Source: an uncultured Desulfobacca sp. (lineage in GTDB: Bacteria > Desulfobacterota > Desulfobaccia > Desulfobaccales > Desulfobaccaceae). From it: DNA of 14,493 bases. A program made the translations under genes and the position numbers. The notes under the pieces were generated by a model. That model made no database searches. It was not told the DNA's origin and was given only the letters and a program-made list of their open reading frames with translations. Shown here one piece after another: positions 1 through 6,874 of the stretch; positions within the stretch are counted from its first letter, which is position 1; each line of letters opens with the position of its first letter. The DNA lies in contig CALGOE010000107.1 of NCBI GenBank assembly GCA_937958145.1, positions 1 through 14,493 on the forward strand, read 5' to 3'.

Positions 1-2
1 CT

Positions 3-125
3 GTAGGGCCTGCCGTAGTAGGGCCTGCTTCCAGCAGGCCCGCCTTTTCCAGCAGGCCGAATGCTTCCAGCAGGCCGAATGCTTCCAGCAGGCCCAGCTC
101 GGGCCAGCAAGATGCTGGCCCTACG
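3..125 (+). repeat. REP palindrome array 1, adjacent to the RAYT
   Basis: This is a cluster of imperfect palindromes. One hairpin has arms GGGCCTGCT (21-29) and AGCAGGCCC (33-41) around a TCC loop, preceded by GTA. The last hairpin has arms GGGCCAGCA (101-109) and TGCTGGCCC (113-121) around AGA, followed by TAC. So the array starts with a GTA-type REP and closes with an inverted TAC-type REP, a BIME-like arrangement. All of it is translated without a stop in the frame that enters the methyltransferase ORF, giving repeats such as GPASSRP and ASSRPN. The array may extend left of the window. Confidence 0.9.
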
Positions 126-2804
126 GGGATTACCGAGCCCACCTTCCGACGGGACCATTTGCCTCATTATCAGGTACCCGGGGCTTTCTATTTCTTGACC
201 TTTAATACCAAAGAGCGGCGACCGTTGTCGCCCGCCTCCCAAGATATGGTCCAGGCCGCCCTCCAGTTCTGGCAGGGCCAACGGTATCAACTGGTCGCCC
301 ACGTGGTCATGCCCGACCATGTCCACGCGATTATTCAACCTTTAGAAAAGTCCCCTGGCATATATTGGGACCTGGCAGACCTGCTCCACAGCATCAAAAG
401 CTATACAGCCAATGAAATCAATAAACAAGAAGGCACCACAGGTCAGCCGGTCTGGCAGACCGAGACCTACGACCGGGTCATCCGGGACGAACGGGAACTC
501 GGCTTTACCTTGCAGTACATCGCCTACAATCCGGTAGAGGCCGGCTTGGCCGCCACCCCAGAGGCCTACCCCTGGTGGTATACCGCGCCGGTGATCACCG
601 AAGCCGGCTGGCAACCCGCTCCCCTGGGCCGCATCAATTATACGGTCTGGTCAGATGTCTTCATCTGCCCCCATTGCACCAAAGAGGTAGTCTTCTGGGA
701 GGCGGCGGTGGACAAAGCCGCCGGGAAGGTCTATAGTGAATTCCCCTGCCCCCATTGCGGCGCCCGCCTCAACAAGCGCAATATGACCCGGGCCTGGATC
801 AACACCTTTGACCGCGCCCTGAACCAGACCATCCGCCAAGCCAAACAGGTCCCGGTGTTGATTAATTATACCGTAGGGCCTGCATCTGTAGGGCCTGCAT
901 CTTGCAGGCCCGATGATGAAGGTGGAGCTGGCGACAATGGGCCTGCTGGAAGCAGGCCCTACGGGCGGTATGAAAAAACCCCTGATGCCTTTGACTTGGC
1001 CCTGCTGGAGAAAATTGCGGAGCTGGATATACCCTACTGGTTTCCCACGGACCGGTTGCCGGAGGGCTACAACACTGAACAGCCCAAGGTTTCCCATGGC
1101 ATCACCCACGTGCACCATTTTTATACGAAGCGGAATTTGTGGGTTATGGCGGCGCTGCACCGGCAGGTATCCACAAGTAATTTCCCGCTCTTTCTTTTCG
1201 GGTTCCTGAATACCGCTTGGCACGCCACCAGAATGAGGAGATACAACCCGTTCGGCGGCGATAGGCCTTTGTCAGGTACGTTGTATGTGCCTTCTCTCCC
1301 CACAGAAGGCAATATGTTCGATGTTTACAAACATAAAATCAAGCAATTAATAAGGTTCTTGGGAGAAAGGGGCAGCAGACTACCCACTTGGATGGTAAAC
1401 ACTATCTCTTCTAATTCATTTTCAGGGTTAGAAGCCTCTGTAAATTACATCTTCACTGACCCGCCCTTTGGCGGCAATCTGATGTATTCGGAGCTGAACT
1501 TCCTGTGGGAGGCCTGGCTCAAGGTCTTTACCAACAACAAGCCCGAGGCCATTGAGAACAAGGTGCAAGGGAAAGGCCTGGCGGAATATCAGCGGCTCAT
1601 GACCGAATGCTTCCGGGAGTACTATCGGGTGCTCAAGCCCGGCCGGTGGCTGACGGTGGAGTTCCACAACTCCAAAAATAGTGTGTGGAATGCCATCCAG
1701 GAGGCCCTGCAGGTTGCCGGCTTCGTCATCGCTGATGTGCGCACCTTGGATAAGCAACAGGGTTCCTTTAAGCAATACACCTCGGCGGCGGCGGTCAAGC
1801 AGGATCTGATCATCTCTGCTTACAAACCCAACGGCGGCCTGGAGGAGCGGTTCAAGCTCAGCGCCGGCACCGAAGAGGGCGCCTGGGATTTTGTGCGCTC
1901 GCACCTGAAGCAGCTGCCGGTCTTCGTTGTAGGGCCTGCTTCCAGCAGGCCCAGTGCTTCCAGCAGGCCCGCTTCCAAGGACATGGGCCAGCTGGAAGCT
2001 GGCCCTACGGCTGGCCCGACCATGGAAATTGTCGCCGAGCGCCAGAATTACCTTCTTTTTGACCGCATGGTGGCCTTTCATGTGCAGCGGGGTGTCACCG
2101 TGCCCTTGTCTGCGGCGGAGTTTTACCAGGGGCTGGCCCAGCGCTTCCCGGAGCGGGACGGCATGTATTTCCTCCCCGAGCAGGTGGCGGAATACGACAA
2201 GAAGCGCCTGACCGTCAAGGAGATTAAACAGCTGGAGCTGTTCGTCACCGATGAGGCCTCGGCCATCCAATGGCTGCGGCAGCAGCTTCTCACCAAACCC
2301 CAGACCTTCCAGGACCTGCACCCGCAATTCCTGCGGGAAATCGCCGGCTGGCAGAAGCATGAAAAACCCTTGGAGCTCTCCCAACTCCTGGAGGACAATT
2401 TCCTCCGCTACGACGGCTTGGGCCAGGTCCCCAGCCAGATCCACAGCTATCTTTCCACCAATTACAAAGAGTTGCGGGTCCTGGCCAAAGATGACCCGGC
2501 GCTGCGGGCCAAGGCCAAGGACCGCTGGTATGTCCCAGACCCCAATAAGGCCGCGGATCTGGAGAAGCTGCGGGAGCGGCGCCTCCTCAAGGAATTCCAG
2601 GAATACCGGGAGAGCAAGCAGCGCAAACTCAAGGTCTTCCGCCTGGAGGCGGTCCGGGCCGGCTTCAAAAAGGCCTGGCAGGAGCGGGACTACGCCACCA
2701 TCATAGCCGTGGCCGCCAAAATCCCCGAAGCCATCCTCCAGGAAGACCCCAAACTGCTCATGTGGTATGACCAAGCGGTCACCAGAACCGGAGGTGAGGT
2801 ATGA
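3..2804 (+). CDS. pglXI: BREX-type DNA amino-methyltransferase with an in-frame RAYT transposase and REP insertions (5' partial)
   Basis: This gene probably encodes the N6-adenine (possibly N4-cytosine) methyltransferase that marks host DNA in a BREX-3-like system. Numbering residues from the TTG at 159: a four-cysteine zinc ribbon is at C170/C173 and C197/C200, the amino-methylase catalytic motif DPPFGGN is at 434-440, and a long charged, helical C-terminal region follows. Residues 1 to about 150 are instead a REP-associated tyrosine transposase. Palindromic arrays add about 30 residues at 239-268 and about 27 at 591-617. The frame has no stop from nucleotide 3 to 2804, so the TTG at 159 is probably not the true start. 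The N-terminal SAM-binding motif (FxGxG type) is not visible and should lie left of the window. Seen: intact frame, motifs, insertions. Inferred: a single long polypeptide whose methylase activity may or may not survive. It overlaps the next gene by ATGA. Confidence 0.85.
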   Translation, partial: VGPAVVGPASSRPAFSSRPNASSRPNASSRPSSGQQDAGPTGITEPTFRRDHLPHYQVPGAFYFLTFNTKERRPLSPASQDMVQAALQFWQGQRYQLVAHVVMPDHVHAIIQPLEKSPGIYWDLADLLHSIKSYTANEINKQEGTTGQPVWQTETYDRVIRDERELGFTLQYIAYNPVEAGLAATPEAYPWWYTAPVITEAGWQPAPLGRINYTVWSDVFICPHCTKEVVFWEAAVDKAAGKVYSEFPCPHCGARLNKRNMTRAWINTFDRALNQTIRQAKQVPVLINYTVGPASVGPASCRPDDEGGAGDNGPAGSRPYGRYEKTPDAFDLALLEKIAELDIPYWFPTDRLPEGYNTEQPKVSHGITHVHHFYTKRNLWVMAALHRQVSTSNFPLFLFGFLNTAWHATRMRRYNPFGGDRPLSGTLYVPSLPTEGNMFDVYKHKIKQLIRFLGERGSRLPTWMVNTISSNSFSGLEASVNYIFTDPPFGGNLMYSELNFLWEAWLKVFTNNKPEAIENKVQGKGLAEYQRLMTECFREYYRVLKPGRWLTVEFHNSKNSVWNAIQEALQVAGFVIADVRTLDKQQGSFKQYTSAAAVKQDLIISAYKPNGGLEERFKLSAGTEEGAWDFVRSHLKQLPVFVVGPASSRPSASSRPASKDMGQLEAGPTAGPTMEIVAERQNYLLFDRMVAFHVQRGVTVPLSAAEFYQGLAQRFPERDGMYFLPEQVAEYDKKRLTVKEIKQLELFVTDEASAIQWLRQQLLTKPQTFQDLHPQFLREIAGWQKHEKPLELSQLLEDNFLRYDGLGQVPSQIHSYLSTNYKELRVLAKDDPALRAKAKDRWYVPDPNKAADLEKLRERRLLKEFQEYRESKQRKLKVFRLEAVRAGFKKAWQERDYATIIAVAAKIPEAILQEDPKLLMWYDQAVTRTGGEV
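45..94 (+). repeat. 18-base tandem repeat inside REP array 1
   Basis: An 18-base unit, TCCAGCAGGCCGAAT preceded by GCT (TTT in the first copy), occurs at 45-62 and 63-80. It is followed by a partial third copy at 81-94. The period is a multiple of three, so expansion or contraction adds or removes whole ASSRPN hexapeptides and keeps the frame. Each unit holds only the right half of the REP palindrome, which suggests local slippage rather than repeated transposition. Confidence 0.85.
129..600 (+). mobile_element. REP-associated tyrosine transposase (RAYT, Y1/HUH family) fused in frame within the methyltransferase ORF
   Basis: The encoded segment is a near-complete Y1 single-strand transposase of the TnpA-REP type. 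It begins with a typical RAYT opening (PTFRRDHLPHY, from about 141) followed by PGAFYFLTF. The metal-binding HUH motif is H54-V55-H56 within MPDHVHAII (nucleotides 309-335). A conserved block then reads LLHSIKSYTANEIN, with PVWQTETYDRVIRDE after it. The catalytic tyrosine is expected in Y120-IAYNPVEAGL (from nucleotide 516). This family nicks and moves REP palindromes through single-stranded DNA. An REP array lies immediately upstream (3-125). No separate stop codon ends the transposase: its frame passes through an AGWQPAPLG linker into methyltransferase sequence at about nucleotide 633. The original start may have been near 129, where an ATT codon now stands. The element borders are estimates; the family assignment is firm. 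Confidence 0.88.
873..962 (+). repeat. REP palindrome array 2, in frame inside the methyltransferase
   Basis: The array is 90 bases long, exactly 30 codons. A lone GTAGGGCCTGC half (873-883) is followed by a perfect hairpin, arms GGGCCTGCA (891-899) and TGCAGGCCC (903-911). A second perfect hairpin has arms GGGCCTGCT (939-947) and AGCAGGCCC (951-959) and is followed by TAC. Outer ends CCGTAGGG and CCCTACGG are complementary, so the whole array could fold as one large stem. It interrupts a segment reading QVPVLINYTV before and RYEKTPDAFD after, which look like neighbouring pieces of the native protein. It encodes glycine-, alanine-, serine- and proline-rich sequence. Confidence 0.93.
1929..2008 (+). 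repeat. REP palindrome array 3, in frame inside the methyltransferase
   Basis: The left hairpin has arms GGGCCTGCT (1932-1940) and AGCAGGCCC (1944-1952), preceded by GTA. A partial copy lies at about 1954-1970. The right hairpin has arms GGGCCAGCT (1985-1993) and AGCTGGCCC (1997-2005), followed by TAC. The right border may run to about 2019 (CTGGCCCGAC). The array separates LKQLPVFV from MEIVAERQNYLLFDRM, a likely linker after the catalytic domain. Leading GTA is codon-aligned exactly as in arrays 1 and 2. Confidence 0.92.
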
Positions 2805-5575
2805 CCCATTGGCAATGGAGTGGAGCCCGCTGGTGGAAGTTTGATTTCCATGCCCATACCCCGGCTTCGGCAGATTATGGCGCTGGTAACAACCAAGCAT
2901 CTGCCCGGAGCCTGACCCCTCGGGAGTGGCTGCTCAACTATATGCGGGCCGGCATTGACTGCGTGGCAGTTACCGACCACAACACCGGCGATTGGGTTGA
3001 TGATCTCAAAAGAGAGCTCCACAGCCTTGAGAACCAGAAGCATCCGGACTATCGCCCCCTGTATCTTTTTCCGGGAATGGAGATTTCCGTCCACGACAGT
3101 ATCCATGTCCTGGCCATTTTTGGGCCCCAAAAAACGAAAGCAGATCTGGATGTCTTTCGGGGTGCCATTCGGTATAAAGGCACGCCAGGCGACAGTGACG
3201 GCGTTACCGAATTGCCGTTCAACCAGGTTATTGAGGAAATCATTAAGGCGGACGGCATTGCCATCCCGGCCCATGTGGATCAAGGGAAGGGGCTTTTTCA
3301 GGAGGTAACCGGCACTACCTTGCAGCATTGCTTAGATTGCCCCCATATTCTTGCCATAGAAGTCTGCGATGTGCAGGCCAGTAAGCCGCAGCTCTATTTA
3401 GATGCAAAAAAAAATTGGAGCGAAATCCTCGGCTCTGACTCTCACCACCCTGCCGGCCAGGCCGGGCAACGGTTTCCCGGTTCCCATTTCACCTGGGTGA
3501 AAATGGGTCAGCCCAGCCTTGAGGGTCTAAAGTTGGCGCTCCTGGACGGCTCTCCCCTGTCCATCCGGCGCTCCGACCAAGGGACCCAGGACCCCAACGC
3601 CCATGCCGAAAATATCATTGAATCCTTGGAGGTCTCTGAGGCCTATTATCTCGGCCGCAAGGACCCGTTTACTGTTACCTTTAATCCTTGGTTGAACGCC
3701 ATCATCGGCGGCCGGGGTACGGGCAAGTCAACCCTGATTGAATTCCTGCGCCTGACCCTGCGACGGTGGGGGGAGTTGCCGCCAGATTATGCCGAAGAGT
3801 TTAAAAAATATCGGGAGGTAAGCGCGGCCCGGGGGGATGGCGGCTTGTTGACCGCAAATACAAAGCTGAGAGTAATCTATCGCAAGGCAGATGCCCGTTT
3901 TCGCCTCAACTGGAACCCTTCTGGCACGCCGCCCGTCATCGAGGAGGAAGTGAACGGTGTGTGGCAGGAAGCGGTGGGCGAGGTCCAGCAACGTTTCCCG
4001 GTGCGCATGTACAGCCAGAAACAGATCTTCCACTTAGCGAAGAATCCTGCTGCTCTCCTCCAAATGATTGATGAAGCCCTCGGGGCAGTCTGGCGAACGT
4101 GGCAGGAAGATTGGCGCCGGGAAGAACAGCAATACCTGACTTTATGCGCAAAAATAAGGGAATTGGAGGCCGGCTTCGCTGATGAGGCCCGCCTGCGAGG
4201 CGAATTGGAGGACATCAAACATAAACTGGGCATATATGAGAAAAGCCACTCTGCTGATGTCTTGAAAACGTACCGAAGATATAAGCGGCAGGAACAGGAA
4301 ATCGGCCTGTGGGAAGAAGGCTGGTGTAATCTGGGAGAGCGGCTGCGGCAATTTGTTACGGAAGCGCTACCCGATCCACCGGAGAGCAGCCTGTTTATTC
4401 CAGAACAGCCAGCGGACCAGGAGCTGCTGGCCAAGATCCACGAGATGCAGCAACAGTTGCAGGCCTTGCTGGACCGACTGCTGGAGCAGGCCAAGGAACT
4501 GGACCGCCTTGCCGCAGCTTGGTCCGCTTGGCAACGGCAGTCGGCCTGGCAGCAGGCGCGGGAGCAGGCTCTGGCTGACTATGAGGCGCTGCAGCAGAAG
4601 TTGGCCGCAGAGGGGGTCAGCGATCCTGCAGTATACGGCGAGCTGGTGCAGCGCCGGCAGGTGCTGGAGCAGAAAATCAGGGAATTGGAGAGCCGCCGCC
4701 AAGAAGTCACCCGCCTGCAGGGAGAGGCCAAGAAAAGCCGGGAGCGGTTGCTGGCCCTGAGACGAGAAATTACCAAAAAACGCCGGGACTTTCTTGAAAG
4801 CGTCTTGCAGAACAATCCTTATGTGCAGATTGACGTCATGCCGTATGGAGACAAACATTCGACAGAAGGGGAATTTCGCCAACTTCTGCAAAGGCAAGAA
4901 GGGGGTTTTGAAAAAGATATCGGGAATCCCGAGACCGGTGAAGGCTGGCTTGGGGAGTTATATAAAGAAAAGGCTGATGCTGACACTGTTGAAGCAAGGT
5001 TGGCCAAACTCAAAGAAACCGTACGCGGCATCGCTGCAGGTAAAGATAATGAAGCTGCGCTGCGGGATAAACGCTTTGTAGCTTACCTGCAAAAACTGCC
5101 TCCGGAGACCTTTGATCGCCTCGATCTCTGGTTCCCAGAGGATTCCCTGGCAGTCAGGTACAGCCCTCAAGGCAATAGCCAGAATTTTCAGGCCATCGAG
5201 CAGGGGTCTCCTGGCCAAAAAACCGCAGCCCTCTTGGCTTTTTTCCTTTCCTATGGAAAAGAACCACTGATTTTAGATCAACCCGAGGATGACTTAGACA
5301 ATCACCTCATATATGGATTGATTGTCAAACAGCTGCGAGAGCAGAAGTTGCAGCGCCAGATCATCGTGGTGACCCACAATGCCAATATCGTGGTGAATGG
5401 GGATGCGGAATTCGTCCTTGGCCTGAAGGTGGCCAACGGTCAGACAAACAAAGAATGCGCCGGCAGCTTACAGGAAAAGCAGGTCAGGGAGACAATCTGC
5501 GCAGTAATGGAAGGAGGCGCCGAGGCCTTTAAAGAACGGTACAAACGGATCGCCTTGGAGGACGCCCGTGTTTGA
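2801..5575 (+). CDS. PHP-domain / SMC-like ATPase, TrlF-like
   Basis: This 924-residue protein joins an N-terminal PHP metallo-phosphoesterase fold to an ABC/SMC-type ATPase split by a coiled coil. PHP metal ligands are visible as H17-A-H19, D59-H60-N61, H158 in IPAHVDQG, and D213-S-H215 in GSDSHH. The Walker A is IIGGRGTGKST (K309). A long charged coiled coil spans roughly 420-680. A signature-like GSPGQKTAALLAF, the Walker B LILDQPEDDLDN (D826, E829) and a late histidine (H859 in VVTHNAN) complete the ATP site. The layout matches TrlF-family ATPases, which occur in defence islands; a nucleotide or nucleic-acid phosphoesterase gated by ATP is a reasonable but unproven role. The start is fixed by ATGA overlap with the methyltransferase and a GGAGGTGAGG ribosome site. 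It overlaps the next gene by 8 bases, so the two products are probably made together. It is not a canonical BREX component. Confidence 0.85.
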   Translation: MTHWQWSGARWWKFDFHAHTPASADYGAGNNQASARSLTPREWLLNYMRAGIDCVAVTDHNTGDWVDDLKRELHSLENQKHPDYRPLYLFPGMEISVHDSIHVLAIFGPQKTKADLDVFRGAIRYKGTPGDSDGVTELPFNQVIEEIIKADGIAIPAHVDQGKGLFQEVTGTTLQHCLDCPHILAIEVCDVQASKPQLYLDAKKNWSEILGSDSHHPAGQAGQRFPGSHFTWVKMGQPSLEGLKLALLDGSPLSIRRSDQGTQDPNAHAENIIESLEVSEAYYLGRKDPFTVTFNPWLNAIIGGRGTGKSTLIEFLRLTLRRWGELPPDYAEEFKKYREVSAARGDGGLLTANTKLRVIYRKADARFRLNWNPSGTPPVIEEEVNGVWQEAVGEVQQRFPVRMYSQKQIFHLAKNPAALLQMIDEALGAVWRTWQEDWRREEQQYLTLCAKIRELEAGFADEARLRGELEDIKHKLGIYEKSHSADVLKTYRRYKRQEQEIGLWEEGWCNLGERLRQFVTEALPDPPESSLFIPEQPADQELLAKIHEMQQQLQALLDRLLEQAKELDRLAAAWSAWQRQSAWQQAREQALADYEALQQKLAAEGVSDPAVYGELVQRRQVLEQKIRELESRRQEVTRLQGEAKKSRERLLALRREITKKRRDFLESVLQNNPYVQIDVMPYGDKHSTEGEFRQLLQRQEGGFEKDIGNPETGEGWLGELYKEKADADTVEARLAKLKETVRGIAAGKDNEAALRDKRFVAYLQKLPPETFDRLDLWFPEDSLAVRYSPQGNSQNFQAIEQGSPGQKTAALLAFFLSYGKEPLILDQPEDDLDNHLIYGLIVKQLREQKLQRQIIVVTHNANIVVNGDAEFVLGLKVANGQTNKECAGSLQEKQVRETICAVMEGGAEAFKERYKRIALEDARV

Positions 5576-6809
5576 TAATCCAGAAGAACTCTTAAGAAAA
5601 ATCCGCTTAGGCGAAGATACAACGATTGAATTCAAAACGGTACGCTTTCGCGGCGATAAAGTAGCAGAGCCGAAGCGCCCTGATCTTGCCGATGAAATAG
5701 CAGCCATGGCCAATACCCACGACGGCGTGCTGCTCTTGGGCATCGAAGACAAGACCAAGGAGATCCAAGGCATCCCGCTGGATAAATTAGATCTTGTCGA
5801 GCGCTATATTTACGAAGTATGCAATGAAAATATCAATCCGCCTGTCCTCTTCCGTTCCTTACGCCTCGAGCTACCCGATGCGTTGGGTACACCACAGCCG
5901 ATCTTAAAGATTGAAATTCCGAAGAGTCTGTTTGTCCATGAAAGCCCCGGCGGCTATTTTTATCGTCAGGGCAGCTCCAAACGCAAAATGCCGCCTGAAT
6001 ATCTGGCACGTCTGTTTCAGCAGCGCAGCCAAGCCAGAATCATCCGCTTTGAAGAGCAGCCGGTGCCGAATACTAACCTCGGTGATTTAGTAGAACCTCT
6101 TTGGCAAAGGTATGTCACCCTGTCGGATGAGCCGCGTGAGGTCGTTTTATTGAAAAGAGGGCTTTTATGCCGAGAAGATAATGGGACGCTGCGAGCTACC
6201 GTTGCTGGGATATTGCTATGTTCCACCTGGCCGGATAGATTCCTGCCCCATGCCTTCATTGAGGCAGTGCGCTATCGTGGAACGCAGCAGGATACCAACT
6301 ATCAGATTGATGCGCAAAGGATCCGGGGCCCGCTGGATCAACAAATCAATCAGGCCATGCTATTCTTTCAGAGAAATCAGACGGTGACGGCCCGCAAAGA
6401 ACCATACCGGGTTGACATACCCCAATTCAGTGATCGGGCCGTCTTTGAAGCCATCGTCAATGCCGTGGCCCATCGCGATTACTCGATTTTCGGTTCAAAG
6501 ATCAGATTCTTTATGTTTGATGATCGTCTGGAAATCTATTCCCCTGGCGCCTTGCCGAATACGGTAACCATCGAAAATATTGCTTTGCGCCAATCGACGC
6601 GCAATGAGCTCATCACCAGCTTACTGGCCAAAACTCCCATCCCAGAGGAGATTACAGGAACGGTGCGGGCTTATTATATGGAAAAGAGGGGGGATGGCGT
6701 GCCGATAATCCTGTCCGAGAGCCTCAGCCTTTCCGGGAAAACTCCCCTTTATAGACTGATTGATGAATCAGAACTTTTATTGACTATTTTTGCTGCCCGT
6801 CCCCGCTGA
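5568..6809 (+). CDS. Schlafen AlbA_2 domain protein with C-terminal GHKL-type ATP-binding domain
   Basis: This 413-residue protein starts at a GTG inside the previous gene, served by GGAG at 5557-5560. The N-terminal AlbA_2 domain shows the family's opening TTIEFK (E21, K23) and the AMANTHDGVLLLGI strand (46-59), then GGYFYRQGSS. The C-terminal part has a histidine-kinase-like ATPase box, EAIVNAVAHRDYS (N298, H302), followed by DDRLEIYSPGALP, as in COG2865-type putative regulators. AlbA_2 domains occur in nucleic-acid binding proteins and in Schlafen-type proteins that act on RNA; GHKL boxes bind ATP. The protein ends soon after the ATPase domain without a long winged-helix tail. Its coupling to the PHP-ATPase suggests a two-gene module, with this protein as sensor, regulator or effector. 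Which of these applies is inference. The gene is more AT-rich than pglZ downstream. Confidence 0.87.
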   Translation: MFDNPEELLRKIRLGEDTTIEFKTVRFRGDKVAEPKRPDLADEIAAMANTHDGVLLLGIEDKTKEIQGIPLDKLDLVERYIYEVCNENINPPVLFRSLRLELPDALGTPQPILKIEIPKSLFVHESPGGYFYRQGSSKRKMPPEYLARLFQQRSQARIIRFEEQPVPNTNLGDLVEPLWQRYVTLSDEPREVVLLKRGLLCREDNGTLRATVAGILLCSTWPDRFLPHAFIEAVRYRGTQQDTNYQIDAQRIRGPLDQQINQAMLFFQRNQTVTARKEPYRVDIPQFSDRAVFEAIVNAVAHRDYSIFGSKIRFFMFDDRLEIYSPGALPNTVTIENIALRQSTRNELITSLLAKTPIPEEITGTVRAYYMEKRGDGVPIILSESLSLSGKTPLYRLIDESELLLTIFAARPR

Positions 6810-6861
6810 TTAGCAGCCTGATACGATTTTACTGGTGCTAGTGCGATGGCTTATTGATTGT

Positions 6862-6866
6862 GAGAG
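6862..6866 (+). promoter_or_regulatory. Ribosome binding site that decides the pglZ start
   Basis: GAGAG lies 8 bases before the ATG at 6875. The longer reading from TTG at 6854 or GTG at 6860 has no comparable site. The protein from 6875 begins MRNWRDHILQEFTP, which is how I expect BREX PglZ proteins to begin. Confidence 0.55.
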
Positions 6867-6874
6867 ATAATTCC

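Noticed and set aside
98..120. Transfer RNA or other structured RNA gene in the palindromic left end
   Set aside because: The hairpin is a simple REP stem; no cloverleaf or conserved tRNA bases are present here or elsewhere in the window.
1..126. CRISPR-like repeat array
   Set aside because: Units are palindromic, of unequal spacing, without unique spacers, and next to a REP transposase, so they are REP elements.
159..161. TTG at 159 as the true start of the methyltransferase gene
   Set aside because: There is no good ribosome site before it, RAYT-like sequence (PTFRRDH) already precedes it, and the frame is open to the left edge.
651..1223. A minus-strand open frame containing GPASSRP-like repeats
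   Set aside because: The repeats are the same REP palindromes read from the other strand; the rest has no protein features.
1..2804. Calling the methyltransferase a DUF1156-type or DISARM methylase
   Set aside because: The DUF1156 N-terminal signature is not visible, and a clear PglZ gene nearby favours BREX.
1428..2900. A 490-codon open frame on the minus strand opposite the methyltransferase
   Set aside because: It is antisense to a gene with clear methyltransferase motifs, has no recognisable domain, and is a by-product of GC-rich codon use.
6810..6874. Terminator or promoter between the AlbA_2 gene and pglZ
   Set aside because: No stable hairpin with a T run and no paired -35/-10 boxes were seen in this short gap.
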